Shown: positions 32,217 through 45,260 of the stretch, piece by piece | Numbering within the stretch: the first letter of the stretch is position 1 | Layout of the letters: the number at the start of each line of letters is the position of its first letter | Assembly (NCBI RefSeq): GCF_003576645.1 | Contig: NC_044924.1 | Coordinates: 28,353,536-28,417,535 of the forward strand | From: Ipomoea triloba | Lineage: Eukaryota > Streptophyta > Magnoliopsida > Solanales > Convolvulaceae | DNA: 64,000 bases | Reading direction: 5' to 3' | The notes under the pieces: model-generated | Told to the model about the DNA's origin: nothing | What the model saw: only the letters and a program-made list of their open reading frames with translations | Database searches by the model: none | Position numbers and translations under genes: made by a program

Positions 32217-32491
32217 TCATCATTTTGGTCTCAATTGTTTTCTAACTGTCAATGTAGTATCTAGTTTTCAGTTTCATCCAATTTGATTCTTGAATTGTTT
32301 AAAGCTTTGTCAATTAAATTCTTTTGGGGATTGAATTGACGAAATTTTAAAAATTTGAAAATTGCCATTTTGGTTCCTGAAAGAGTTTAATTGACAAAAT
32401 TTTAAACAAATTAAGGATTAAAATGGTTGAAATTGAAAACTATAGACTACATTGACAGTTGGAAAACAATTGGGGGACCAAAATGGCGATT
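32217..32491. mobile_element. Foldback MITE, about 275 bp
   Basis: Long inverted arms: left TTTGGTCTCAATTGTTTTC and CTAACTGTCAATGTAG, right TACATTGACAGTTGG and AAAACAATTGGGGGACCAAA. Nearly the whole element can pair with itself. Confidence 0.85.
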
Positions 32492-33967
32492 AACTCTAGT
32501 ATTTATCATTCAATTAATTCCTAGTGGGGCAAAAATATGGTCAAAGCTTGAAAGGAGAATTTAGATTTTAGAAAAAGAAAGAAAAGAGGGTTGATGATAG
32601 AGATATGTGTGTATATGTACAGCTTTTCCCAGGAAACAAAGGGCAATAATTTTGTTATCTGCAATGGCTTTTGATGAATGGGAAACTGAGTAAAGTTTGA
32701 AAACAAGAGAAGCAAAAAAGAAAGAGGATTTGGAGTAATGGGACAACAATCTTTGGGAGAGTGGAGGTGGTGTCAAGCAGCAATTGTATTTGTCTTTCCC
32801 TATAGATTAAGGTTTTGCCTTTGTTGCCGTGGCAGCACTAATATTATAAGAATATTCATGGTGTCAATTGGCCCCTGCAAAATCATCCCTGTCACCCCCA
32901 CTCAATACACACAACACCAATCAATGCCATATTCTCATTTCCATTTCTGTGAATTTTTCTTAGGCTGAAATCCATTAAATCAAGTTGGGGATGTGTCAAC
33001 CATTACTTGGACTCTTTTTTATGTCATTCTAACTAGAATTTATTCTTTAATTTTCATGTGCCGTTTGTTTCAGGTTGTCACATCTACGAATTTAACATTC
33101 TCGAGAATCAAACTAGGACACAATATTTTAATACCCATGTTATCAGGGTTATGTGATTTAATTTTAACCAAATGCCCCCAATAGGGTTAATTTCAGTTTT
33201 TTTTTTTTTTAAAAAAAAAAACTATTGTAATTTTTAACTTTTGATTCTTGAGTTAAGAATTGATCATATTAAATACTTAACTATTAAAATGTATAATTTT
33301 TAGACACATTTTCAGTAGTCAGGACAAAATTTTGTAATTTATGATTTATTTTCAAATACAGCATCTAGTACTTTTTTATTGTGAGACTAATTTGGATTTG
33401 ACATGAGTTCCACTTATAGATTTTAGTCAATTTTGAATTTGATTATCAAAAGTAAAAATGAAAGATCAAAAATTGGTATTAACACTTTTTGTAATTTTAA
33501 TGTGATAGGCAATTGGATGGGCATGGCAATTGACAATGCTTTTGTTATTTTGCATTTTCTTTTTCTTTTTACAATAAAATGATTTATGAAATGCTAGAAT
33601 ATAAAATTATCTTAAAGTAGGATTCTTGTTGAAATCAATCATGATTCTAATTTTTAGTATCTTTGTCAGACATAGCACATTATGATAATTTTCTTTTTTG
33701 GCTCCAGTACATTAAAGAAAGAATGATCTATACAGATAAACCGAATCAAAAATTCTGAGATCTCTTCAATCTCTACGAATAAAATTCTGAGGTCTCTTCA
33801 TACTGAAAAGTGAAATCAATAAATCAAGCCATACACGACCTCAATGTCAAATCACAAAGACTTGAAAATTATCAGTCAAAATTATATTATTATTGCCTAA
33901 GTTACGTTTAGGAAATACTTGGACCGATTCATTGCTTTAATCTATCTTTGAAAAGTTATTTGTATAA

Positions 33968-34277
33968 GTGTTTGATTGGAAGGAAGGAAGGAATTAAAGA
34001 GGAAATGAATTGTAATTTGATGGGAATAAAGTAAGAATTCAAATTACATTGTTTGGTAAAGAAGAATAGAATTATTGGGCATTGAAAGTAAAAAAGTGAT
34101 ATAAAGATTAAAATGTCCTTGTGTAATAATAATAATAATAATCATTAAGGGCAAAAGGGACATTTTCTTAGTTTTTTCCTTTCCCATAACTCCGAATTAC
34201 AATTCCTATGGGACGGTCCAAGAATTCTAATGGAATTGCAATTCGGTAGAATTGTAATTCCCTCCAACCAAACACTG
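33968..34277. mobile_element. hAT-like MITE
   Basis: The ends GTTTGATTGGAAGGAAGG and CCCTCCAACCAAACAC are inverted. Subterminal GAATTGTAATT and AATTACAATTC words lie on both sides of an (ATA)n centre. No TSD could be fixed. Confidence 0.55.
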
Positions 34278-34614
34278 TAATACAGGTGATCAAAGAATTG
34301 TGTTGTAAATGAATTGCAACATATACATCCAACCAAATAGCCCATCGGAGTGATATATAACTTCAACTATAGAAATTTTAACTTCAAGGTCATTTAGATA
34401 AATTGTAATTAGAATGATCAAAGTGGTGGGAAATTTTAACCAGAAAGATAGAAGTACAGTGGAAGTGGCATAATTGTTTTGATAATTTGATCTCATCAAT
34501 TTTTTTTATTTTTTTTTTGCATTTAAAATAATGTTTTAGTCACTCTATTGTAAAATATATAATACATTTAAAATAATGTTTTAGTCACTCTATTGTAAAA
34601 TATATAGTGTATTA

Positions 34615-34760
34615 TTCTCTACGTCTCAAAGTAATTTTTTTAGTACTATTGACTCTGTTATAATGCAGTAGTCCATATCGTTTTCCCTAAGGCTCGAACT
34701 CATTCACTTTCATATGGGAGTGCAATCGGGTGCCACTAAACCACAAGATCTTGGCCAAAT
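34615..34760 (-). mobile_element. tRNA-derived SINE, copy 2 (short)
   Basis: On the minus strand: GGCCAAGATCTTGTGGTTTAGTGGCA (head with A box TGGTTTAGTGG), then GAGTTCGAGCC (B box), then a body ending in AACAGAGTCAATAGTAC. It is shorter than copy 3. Confidence 0.75.
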
Positions 34761-35059
34761 AATTAGATTTGATTTAACTTATTTATAACTTAATTTTAGT
34801 AATACTTAATATAATTTAGCGTTACTAAATAAAATTAATATAGTTAAAAACTACATCAAAAAATTTTGTTAAAAGCACAAAATACCGAATTTAAAAGTTA
34901 TAAAAATGTGTTAAATAACATAATTAAAAAAATAAATTAATTTGCCCAATGAATGTTATATATACAATAAATTAATTTTTATTGCAGAAAAGCAAAACCT
35001 CGTAAGAGGTAAAGTTTATCCAATCCTTCCTAAAGGTAAGAAAATAAGATCAAAGTTGC

Positions 35060-35330
35060 TCACGGACTTAGCGTAATGGTTCGTTGCCAGATTTTATGTT
35101 ACGATTGAAAGTAGCAGGGTGGGGTTCATAATTCCATTAGAAACATGAATGGGAAAAATGTCCAAGATGATGGAAGGTGGATTAGATCTCTTGTGCGTGC
35201 ATAAACACTAAGCTTGACCGGCGGACTGATTGGGTAACTCATGATTTACCTCTGCTGTGACTCTAGGGGCGAGGTCCTGTGAGTTTAAGATTAATCGATG
35301 AAACTGGGATCGCCTAAGTAGAAAAAAAAT
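35060..35330 (+). mobile_element. Possible second SINE type
   Basis: TAGCGTAATGGTT resembles a Pol III A box, and GGTTCATAATTCC, about 50 bp later, a B box. The body is of higher GC than its surroundings (GCTTGACCGGCGGACTG, CTAGGGGCGAGGTCCTG). There is no second copy in the window, so this stays tentative. Confidence 0.35.
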
Positions 35331-35555
35331 TAATTAATTATAGAGAGATCAAAGTTGAGGAGTGAGAATCCTAGAGGTAAAAGATAAATTTATGAGTAAA
35401 ATGCAGGAGAGAGTCTCCTAGGAAAAGATGAGATGAGATCTGAGTCGTTGATCTAATCTAGACCAACGGTTCAAAATGAAGGAATTTTTTTTTTAAAGTG
35501 CGCTTCCTGGCAACATATATGCGAATGATCAAGTATCTCGAATTAATGCACCTTA

Positions 35556-35683
<128 letters not shown>

Positions 35684-35977
35684 GGCCCCACATGATTGGC
35701 ATGTTACATTATCATGTATTAATCTTTAATTTTTAAATGGTAACATTGAACCATATCTTTAAGTTTTACTAATTAATTTAATTTCCTTTCCTTCAAAATA
35801 TTTTAACAGTATAAAGGTGGGGAGAGAAGTAAAGAAAAGAGATCAAAATGGGTTATTATATTTTGTTTAAATAAATAAAAGAGTCACACATGCAACTTGC
35901 AAATGTACTTTTAGCTACAATTTAACAAATAACACCTTTATTATAAAAGGATGAACCAAAAATAACTTTGAACAAAG

Positions 35978-35979
<2 letters not shown>

Positions 35980-36017
<38 letters not shown>
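35980..36017. repeat. (TA)n microsatellite
   Basis: About 18 TA units inside segmental unit A. Confidence 0.95.
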
Positions 36018-36019
<2 letters not shown>

Positions 36020-36411
36020 TTAATTCCTAAGTTACAATAAAATAGTTTTTTTTTTTTTTTTTTGTATAATTCAGGATAAAATGGTCAAAAGGGTAATGAG
36101 AAAAGGAAATCCACCAATCCTTTCGAATGGTGGTCAAGCACAAAAAAAATGACCTTCAAAGTCATAAAAGATCAAATAATGAGTTGGAAAATGGCTATCA
36201 TAGTGACTGACAACACATCCCACCCCACACATTCATGTAATTATTATCAACAAAAAAATTTTGTTTGAAATATTGTGTACATGTTGATTTGATGTGATTT
36301 ATTTTAATTGGTTAATTATTAATTTAAGCAATCTTATGATTTGGTAGTTAATTGATCAAAATACATTACATCATATGAAATGTATATCATTTTATGTGTA
36401 ATACTACATCC

Positions 36412-38340
36412 TATTAGGACTCTCATTATATTATACTTCTAGTCTATCTATAACTCTGTAGTTTGTATATCTCTGTCTATGTAATCCTGTACAGGTTTGA
36501 TACGTTTCGAATAATATAATCCCAATCTAGTATTAGTTGCTAGGTTTCTCTTCCATGGCTAACAATGATGGTTCTGCTGGTATCTCTTCATAGCGGACTA
36601 TTTTTGATGCCGCCATACCTTCCTTGCCAAACTTCATATCCACTGCTCATCATTTTGTGGGTATTAAGTTAACAAATTGAAATTTTTTATTTTGACGGAC
36701 GCAGCTTGTGCCCTTTCTTTGGGGTCAGAATCTTTTGGGATATGTTGATGGTTCTGTTTCGTGTCTGTCGGCTACGTTACCATTGCCTGCTACTGAGGCT
36801 TCCTCTGTCGCTGTCGTCCCTCTGAATCTAGCGTATGGTGTTTGGGTCTAGCAAGACCAAGCCATACTTTCCATGATTATTTCTTCTCTATTGGAGGAAG
36901 TAATGCACTTAGCAGTAGGACGGAGGACTTCCATGGAGGTTTGGAGTGCGATTGAGATGGCGCTGACATCCTCTTCCCGTGCGAGAGTAAGGGTGTGTTT
37001 GGTTCGCACATGGGAATCAGAATCGGAATGGGTATCAAATACTTGGTAATGGTAATGTGTTTTGGTGAAAGTATTTTGCATGTTTGGTAGTAGTGTGGAA
37101 TGAGAATGATTATTAATAATTGGGGAAGAGGAGGAGGAATGGAAATGAAACCCTTATTTTATTAGGGAATGCGTTTTGCAAGGGGTAATCAAAACCCATA
37201 GTAGTGTTCTAAAAACATGTCAACCAAACAATAACAATGACTTTGATACTCATTCCTAATAGCTAAACCTGTCAACCAAACACATCCACTTGCTTGGCCA
37301 GTTGGGCAAGGCGAGTGGAGGACTTGGTGCTCGCCGGAAGGCCAGTTTCCGTCGACGAGTAGAATTTGTTCATCTTTCGCGGTCTTCGTCCAGAGTTCCG
37401 GGTTCTCATGACTTTTCTCTCTACGCGCGCGACGCCGATGACATTGGAGGAGTTGGCTGATTTTCTTGGCGCCCAGAAATTTTTTATGGCGGATGATTTT
37501 CCAGCAACTCATGGTGGGCCGTCGACGCTAGTGGTGAATATAGCTCGTTGCGGTAGTTTTGGGCATTCTAGTCAGTGTGGGCAGTTTTGGAGAGGCGGTG
37601 GTCAGCGTGGGAATCATCAGCAATCTGGTTCGAATTAGAGAGGCGGTGTACAATTTGGTAATTCGAATGGTGGGCAGCAGTTTCGAGGCCGAGGACGTGG
37701 TGGTCAGCAGCGATCTTGAAACAATCCGTGTTGCCAAATTTGTGATTTGCTGGGACATACTACGATGGCGTGTTATCGTCGCTATTTTGTTGGTTCTGGT
37801 TCTCAAGCACATATGGTCTATCAAGATGTTCCTGGCTCAGGTGCGAAATTGGCCTCTCAGAATTGGTTCCCTGACACAGGGGCCACCGATCACGCTACTC
37901 CTGATATTCAAGCTCTTTGTGTCTAAAGAATACATAGGTAATGACACTTTTGCGTGTTGGTAATGGTAAGGCCTTGTCTATTTCTATTTTCTAGTGTTGG
38001 TTGTACATCGTTTTCTACCCCTTCTAGGTCTTTTTATGTCTCGTGTTCTTCATGTTCCTGGTTTGTCCGCATCTTTACTTTCTGTTCAAAAGTTTGTGTT
38101 TAAGAATAATGTATTTTTTGAATTTCACCCCTCTTATTTTGTTGTGAAGGATTCCATAACCAAAGGCAGTTCTTCTTCGCGGGTAGGAGCACGAGTGGCT
38201 TATACTCTTTACCAATATAATGTATTCTTCGTCTTCGTTTGCGTTTCTTTCTGCTCGCACGTTTGCTTATGTATGCCATGGGCGTTTCTGTCTTGGTGCC
38301 ACATATATGTGTGCCAATTCTGTATATCCACTCGCGCACG
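36412..38340 (+). pseudogene. Decayed Copia retrotransposon, 5' part
   Basis: A TATTAGGACTCT start at 36412 resembles the LTR start of the Copia at 51990. The reading 36556 onward gives Gag pieces (RTQLVPFLWGQNLLGYVDGS, QDQAILSMIISSLLEEVMHLAVGRR) parallel to the Gag at 52125, then FRGLRPEF, the zinc-knuckle region, the protease NWFPDTGATDHATPD (near 37857) and LHVPGLSASLLSVQKF followed by NNVFFEFHPSYFVVKDS (38050-38150). Stops and shifts are many. The element ends near 38340; integrase, RT and the 3' LTR are missing. A MITE sits in the Gag at 36991-37287. Confidence 0.85.
36991..37287. mobile_element. PIF/Harbinger-like MITE in Copia Gag
   Basis: It has the same family ends as 12560-12851 (GGGTGTGTTTGGTTC on the left, TCAACCAAACACATCC on the right), with the interior in inverted order (GGTATCAAATACTTGGTAAT against ATCAAGTATTTGTTACCC). 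TAA precedes the left end; the right TSD is not intact. Confidence 0.8.
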
Positions 38341-38419
38341 GACGCTCAATTTGATCGGCAGACATTATTCACATTATCACAATTAAAACTTGAACTCTGC
38401 ACCAAGTTTTAGATTTTGA

Positions 38420-38529
38420 TTGAACTCAATACATTATTGGTTTGGATATTTTTAGTTATGTTATATAATAATATAATTTTGGTCTGGATATCAGATTTTG
38501 AAATTTCACATATAGTAGACTTCAAAGTA

Positions 38530-38621
<92 letters not shown>

Positions 38622-39010
38622 CATTCAAATGAATACATCCAAAAAATATTTTAAATATTAGCTCAGAAAAATTAATATTATCTAAACTACAGGTGAACTT
38701 AATAGGTTATTGGTTTATATATATTTTTAGTTATATTATATACGGAAATAACGTTGGTTCAGATATCAAATGTAAAAATTTTACATATATTGGACTTAAA
38801 TTAAAAATTATATGTATTCCATTATTTAAACCAAACATATCAAAAAATATTTTAAATATAAGTTTTAAAAATCACTTAATTAAAATTAAATTTGTGTTAA
38901 TTTTATAACGTTAGTTTAAAAAAATAAATTTAAAAAATGAGCATTACTAAACAAATTTTCTTAACAGAATTGAATACAGAGAATTTGAAAACTGTAAAAT
39001 TATAAAACAA
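38420..39010 (-). repeat. AT-rich dispersed repeat, copy 2 (inverted)
   Basis: The complement of copies 14880-15545 and 60928-61800: AACTTAATAGGTTATTGGTT, TTCATTCAAATGAATACATCC and TTTTATAACGTTAGTTTAAA are recognisable. The (AT)n tract at 38535-38619 sits where the other copies have a short TATATAATTTTTA stretch. Confidence 0.75.
38535..38619. repeat. (TA)n microsatellite, about 42 units
   Basis: A pure TA run inside the dispersed repeat copy 2. Confidence 0.97.
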
Positions 39011-39157
39011 AAAATAGGGAACGATTTTTTGAAGCAAACATACATATTATTTTCTTCTCAGTAAATGTGAGACTTCTCACGACTCTTGTCTCCCTCTCCT
39101 CATGATTTTTTTTTTCTTTTTTCTTTTTTTTTTTAAACACTTCAAAAGTAGGGTTAC

Positions 39158-39690
39158 ACTTGTGTGAAACTGTTTCACGGATCCTTATTTGTGAAACGGG
39201 TCGGGTCGAGTTGAATCAACATGCAAATGTCATACTCATATGCTCAAATGTAATACTAGTAATAACCAGGAATAAAATTTTTGTCATTTATAAGGGAAAA
39301 TGTAATACTTTTGAAGAAAAATGTATAGTAATAATTTTGCATGTTGATGTAAAAGTATTATATTTTCCATCAAAAGTATTACATTTTTCCCTAATAAGTA
39401 ATGTTCCCCTTACTTATAAGGAAAATATAATACTTTTGAGGAAAAATATAATACTTTTAAATCGAAAGAGCAAATTGTCATTTTGATCCACTAACTATAG
39501 GGGTCCTGTTAATTGCAATCCACGACTTTCAAAATTGTTAATTTCGTATCTTAACTATTCAATTTTTTTATCATTTTCGGTCACTCCGGTTAAATTACCG
39601 GCCAAATTCACCGGAAAATAAAAACCCCTAAAATAATAAGGGTATTTTAGTCATTTCACATTCGCCACTGTGAGACGGTCTTACACAAGT
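39158..39690. mobile_element. MITE with ACTTGTGTNANAC ends
   Basis: The ends ACTTGTGTGAAACTGTTTCAC (left) and, complemented, ACTTGTGTAAGACCGTCTCAC (right) are 21-bp inverted repeats with four mismatches. The interior repeats AAAATGTAATACTTTTGA-like words in both directions. There is no coding sequence. Confidence 0.75.
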
Positions 39691-39911
39691 TTTTGCCTCA
39701 AAGGTAACGCTTGGTTTGCGAAATATGCTGAAAATAGAATATATTTATTTTACTGTTTCGTTCATTTTTAAATTTTGGAATAGAATTATATTTTATGAAA
39801 TTGACTATTCCCTTTGCAATAAGCTGGGTAGACATTTCTAAGACTCCTATATAAGTGTTAGTTTTTTTTTCCGAAGTTTATTTATTACTCCGTACCAAAG
39901 ATACGCAAATT

Positions 39912-40262
39912 ATATGGTAGACCATGGTCCACAATGCATTGTGGACCATGATCATGGCTGATACTGCAATTCTGTTAAATTGATATTGCAGTTGTGTTGA
40001 AGAAAACTGTAGTTACGCGGAACAGAAGTCGTTTCATCGGTTAAACACACTGCAGTATCAGTTCAACACAGTTGCAGTATCCGTTCAACACAACTGTAGT
40101 ATCAGTTCAACACAGCTGTAGTTTCAGACGAATGAAACGACCTCTGTTCCGCACAACTGCAGTTTCCTTTCAACACAACTGTAGTATCAGTTCAACATAA
40201 TTGCAATATCAGTTCAGCACAACTACAATATCAGCCATGATGGACCATGGTCCACTGTATAA
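39912..40262. mobile_element. CCATGGTCCAC palindrome-ended element
   Basis: It opens with a near-perfect palindrome (arms GACCATGGTCCACAATGC) and closes with the inverted end GGACCATGGTCCACTGTAT. Inside, CAGTATCAGTTCAACACAACTG repeats several times, once in the opposite direction at the left. It is the same type as 12440-14330. Confidence 0.75.
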
Positions 40263-40394
40263 CAACTGTCAAAGATACTCTTATGCGCATTTATTTATTT
40301 ATTTGTATAAATAATTAATAAATATATGTGAATGTGTGTATTATGTGCGTATGATATAGTTAAATACATATTTATTTTTATTTATATATTCCTT

Positions 40395-40689
40395 GGCCCT
40401 GTTTGGTAAATAATCAGCATATCAGTTAATTTTGGCTTATTTGACCACAATTAGTTGTTTGGTTAATAAGCTTTTTGTAACTCCAAAATGCTAAAATTCA
40501 AAAGGCTACTCAAAGCAGCCTTAGCTATTCAATTAGCTTTTTTAGAAAAGAAATTATACCAAACAGCTATCAGCTAACAGCTAATTTATCAAACAACTTT
40601 CTACAATCCGCTAATGTTATCAACAAATCACACCTTCTAACCCAAACAGCCAACCCAATCAGCTAACAACCATTTACCAAACAGGACCC
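40395..40689. mobile_element. hAT-like MITE with GGCCCTGTTTGGTAAAT ends
   Basis: Inverted ends GGCCCTGTTTGGTAAAT and ATTTACCAAACAGGACCC lie 295 bp apart, with many CAGCTA and TAGCTG subterminal words (for example AGCTATCAGCTAACAGCTAA). This is a well-known MITE style in eudicots. The TSD is not clear. Confidence 0.85.
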
Positions 40690-40699
40690 TTATCTTTTT

Positions 40700-40882
40700 T
40701 TAAAAAAACTCTACTGACTCTATTACATTGTAGATGTTTACAATGCAGTATCTGTTCATAACTACTTTCTCAATCTACTAAAGCGCAAAGAGTCAATACC
40801 CTACACTGGAATTCGAACCTAAGACCTCCCATTTGAGAAGCCACAGTTATGCCGCTCGACCACAAGGTCCTTGGCCTGGGAT
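40700..40882 (-). mobile_element. tRNA-derived SINE, copy 3 (longest)
   Basis: Minus-strand reading: CCAAGGACCTTGTGGTCGAGCGGCA (A box TGGTCGAGCGGC), then GGTTCGAATTCC (B box), then the body with GAGTCAATAGAG-like words TTGACTCTTTGCGC and AGAAAGTAGTTATGAACAG, ending in ATAGAGTCAGTAGAG and an A-rich tail. It matches 14370-14560 and 34615-34760. Confidence 0.82.
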
Positions 40883-40892
40883 ATTATTTTTA

Positions 40893-41157
40893 GGAAAAAG
40901 TGTCAAATAGGCCACTGAACTTATCACTTTTGTGCAATCGGGCCATTGAACTTAAAAAGTGTGCAATTCAACCATCAAACAAGCAAAATTTGTGCAATTA
41001 GACCATTTTCTTCTACAAAAATTTTCAGGTAAAATCCAATTATATTCCTAATTGCACTTATTTTACTTGTTTGCTGGTTGAATTGCACACTTTTAAAGTT
41101 CAATGACCCAATTGCACAAAAACAATAAGTTCAATGGCCTATTTGACACTTTTTCCT
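40893..41157. mobile_element. Foldback MITE, about 265 bp
   Basis: The arms GGAAAAAGTGTCAAATAGGCC and GGCCTATTTGACACTTTTTCC are inverted, followed inward by more pairing (TGTGCAATTCAACCATC against GGTTGAATTGCACACTTT). It abuts the SINE at 40882. Confidence 0.88.
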
Positions 41158-41379
41158 TATTTTTATTCCCTCTATTTTCAACTTTGTTAAATTAACGCTA
41201 AAAGAGAATAGTATATACTCCCTTTTCTTCTTTTTCTTCCCCTTCCTTTTGAGGTGCTTTAACCACTATTTCTAAGTCTAATTCCATTAAAAAAATAAAT
41301 CAAAAAAATTTATATAACTAATGTTACTTTAATAAATTTTTTTAAAAAAAAGGTAAAACAAAAATACACACGGAATCGG

Positions 41380-41849
<470 letters not shown>

Positions 41850-41852
<3 letters not shown>

Positions 41853-44400
41853 TCGATGAATAAATTTAACCAACACTTTAAAAAAAATAATACCAATATA
41901 CATTGATTCCCTACTATTTTGCTCTTTTTCAAGGGAATCTCTTATAAGGCCTCATCCACATGCTATTGCCCTTTTTGTAGTTAATTTCAAGATGCCCAAA
42001 ATCACTCAAAATGGATAATTGAGTAGATGAAGCATGATTCTAGTATAAAAATATATGAGTTTAATTATTATCAACATTTTTTCGGTTAAACTTGTCACAC
42101 AAGATGTTCCTTCCAATAATATGTAGCTACAAGTTCGTCATTAAAAAAAAAAAAACAAAAAAAAAAAAAAAGTGCCCGACAGTACTTGGAACAGAATGAC
42201 GACTGTACTATAGACAGATATTCTTAAAGATATTAAGAGAAAAAGAGAATATTAAAGCTCATTGTATTTAGACTTATCTTTTAAGTACAGCCACAATTCA
42301 ATGTCTCAATAGTTAATTTTTTCTTTTCTTTTCTTTTCTTTTTTAAAATACTTTTCATTACTTTTTTACATGTCAAATTGTACTACTATGTATATGATTA
42401 TGTCTAATTTAATTCTTTTACTTGAAATTTTTATCAATTATATTTTAGCTCACAGTTTTTAAAATCTATTTAGACATTGGTATGGTTTTCTCTCAGTGTG
42501 GTTAAAAATTACTACACAAAAATAAGGTTTACCCAATACACATCATCGGGTATTGGTGGTAGGTTTTCCTTGTTATCTAAAAAAAAATAAAATAAAAAAC
42601 AAGAGAAAAGAGTAACAACTTTTTTGATTTGTGAAAACAATAATTTATGAGGAATATAATTTAAATTTTATTGAAAAATAATGAGAAATATTATATTATA
42701 TTGTTTGGTTGTTAGAAAAGAAATTAATTAGTTTAAAGATTCAAATATTCATACATAATATATTTACTAATTTTTCCTGAGTGATGAGGAATTTTAAATA
42801 TTAAAAAGTCCATAGAGTTCCAATTTCTTCAAACTTAGGAATTGAAACTCTAAGGGAAAAAAAAAAAAAATTCCTACCAACCAACCATAGAATTCATAGT
42901 TTGTAGGAATTGAAACTCCAAATAATTCCAATTCCAGTAAACCGAAGTGAATCAAGTGATTGTAGTTCTACATCCCCTCCTAAATTTAATTCTTGACATT
43001 TACCTTGTAATGTGGCACTATTTGAATAGATTTTTTGTATTTGATTATTAAGAAGTCTGTTTTTAATACGTCGTCATAAGGTATGTAAATTCACGAGTAA
43101 CCAATGAGCGAGTGTAAAGAGTTTTATTGTTATATAAGATTATAAGGATATTTACATTATGAGGTAAATTTAAAAAAGAAACATTAACATTTTCTTAAGA
43201 TTCTTTTATTGTTGTTGTTGTTGTTATTATTATTATTATTTCTTAGAAAAATGCATGCTATATTTTTTTATATCTTAAAAAAAAAAAAGAAGTTGTCCTT
43301 TCATTTTAATTTTATTTAGTTGACTATTTGCATTTAATTGGCATTATATTCGCCCCATAAATTTTTTTTTTGAAAGTAAACGTAGCTATTCCATTAATTC
43401 ATAACATAAAACGTTTACATCAACGATCAATGAAATGGTAAATCATTCCTTACAGTCAGACATAGAAACAACTTTTCTAACTATGCTATAGAAAACTTGA
43501 ATCGCAGACTGTTTCATAACTAGGAAGCTATGTTCCTTTAGGGAGCTTAAAGCTTCATCAAAAATCTGGGTCTTCGTCATCATTCTTTTTTGCTCGCCCA
43601 GGATAAGATCAACACTTGCCGAAACCAAACTAAACGATTTATGCTAATGAAAATGAAAAGCTTGTGAAAGTAACGAGATGAAAAATGCTCGTGAAAGTAA
43701 CGAGAGGAAAACACAATAATAGAGAAAATAAAAAGTGGGTAAAGTCAAAGTAGGGTTGGGAGTTCAAGACTACCAACACAAACCCCAATACATACCTACT
43801 ATTATTTTATTCAAAAGGAAAGACAACGGAAGACGAAGATCTATGGCGATGATGGGAGGCGAACGGACTTGCGACAGTGGCCGGGGCGGAAGAAGAGCGA
43901 GAGCAAACGTAGAAGGTGACCAAAACCGCCGGCCTAAAGCTCCATTAGAGCTCCGGCCGGAGGCCGGCGGTGGAAGCCGAAGTTGAGCAACAGAGAACGC
44001 AGCAGCAGCCCCATAAAATTTTTTTATTGCAATTATAATTTTCAAGGGAAATTGAAAAAGAGTGATGTATTGTGAAACTGGATGTATCATCGATTGCGTG
44101 AATAGTTGTATGGTTTCAATTGCAATAAAGTAATGAGATAAAATGAAAGACAATCCGGAGAGAATAATGAATATTCTTATTAATCATCCTTTAGTCCAAT
44201 ATATACCAGATATACAGAGTTCTAATATGACTATAAGAGTAATAAAGATGAAGTAGATATATTGTCAAAGTATAATAACTCTAGTAATATCCACATCTAA
44301 TTATTTACAACATGATGTTATTTTTACTATTTTTGTTTGAATTAATTCTACATTTGATTTCATAAATAGTAATTCAAAATTGAATCTACAACTTTTAATC
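41850..44400. other. Intergenic, AT-rich; one GC-rich patch
   Basis: I see no gene. The patch 43820-44010 is GC-rich (GGCCGGGGCGGAAG, CTCCGGCCGGAGGCCGGC) and gives open frames on both strands with low-complexity Arg/Gly/Ala peptides. It may be the leader of a lost retroelement or captured gene. 42640-42960 has inverted GGAATTGAAACTC words and may be a decayed MITE. Confidence 0.4.
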
Positions 44401-45260
44401 TGGTATAGGTAGTCCTTCAATCAAGAGGGTGTTGGAAAGAATTGAGCTCGTGACTTTTGGTGCAAAAATTATGTCCATACTGCACACCCAATCACCATTT
44501 TCGAGGCAATTGTATATTTACTTCGGTTGTACTCTGCAATTGGCATCTTTTAATTTTCGTTATAAACATATATATATTTTTGACAGAAGTATTAGTGTGC
44601 ATCTATGTGAATATTGTACAATATCCACATGAATGGTTTAGGCAACTTCTTCCAAATCTTTTGCACCAAACTATTGGCATATTCTCATTCCATCAATATG
44701 GATATTTATTGTTACTTGTTAGGCTTAAATCCATTAATTCAAGTTGAGAATGGAGAGTTTCGGAATGTTGGATTCTATATTTAAATGTTGGGTGTTTTTT
44801 TTTTTTTTTTTTTGAAGAGGAATGTTGGGTGTTATGACGACGCTCCAGCATTAGTTGGATTCTTTTTTTTTTCTTTTGTTTTTTAAAGGGAAAACATTCC
44901 TTAGCTTAGATTCTCGTTTATGTCATTTTAATTAAAATTTATTGGCTAAAGTGCTATTCTGCTCCATGAATTAAAATAGATTTTTCATGCCACCCTGACC
45001 TTTCATAACTGCTGTTTCGATTCACAAACTATTAAATTTTTTTGCCTAGAATTTTTTACAAGTTTCCTTCAAGTTATAGGTAATAACATGCTGGTGGGAG
45101 GTGTTTTATTTTTGACGTGTTTAAATAGGTATTAAAAGTATGACATGATAGCCATTTCATCATTTCGCTTCAATACACAAAGCCCTAATATTTAAATACC
45201 CAAATTGCCCAAAATTCATACATTCATACACGAATTTAAACATGCGCATTCCAGTACAGT

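Noticed and set aside
34990..35060. Gene start near AAAACCTCGTAAGAGG
   Set aside because: No ORF follows; the GC-richer stretch is better read as a possible SINE.
43735..44153. Gene in the GC-rich patch
   Set aside because: Both strands are open with low-complexity peptides and no domain or splice structure.
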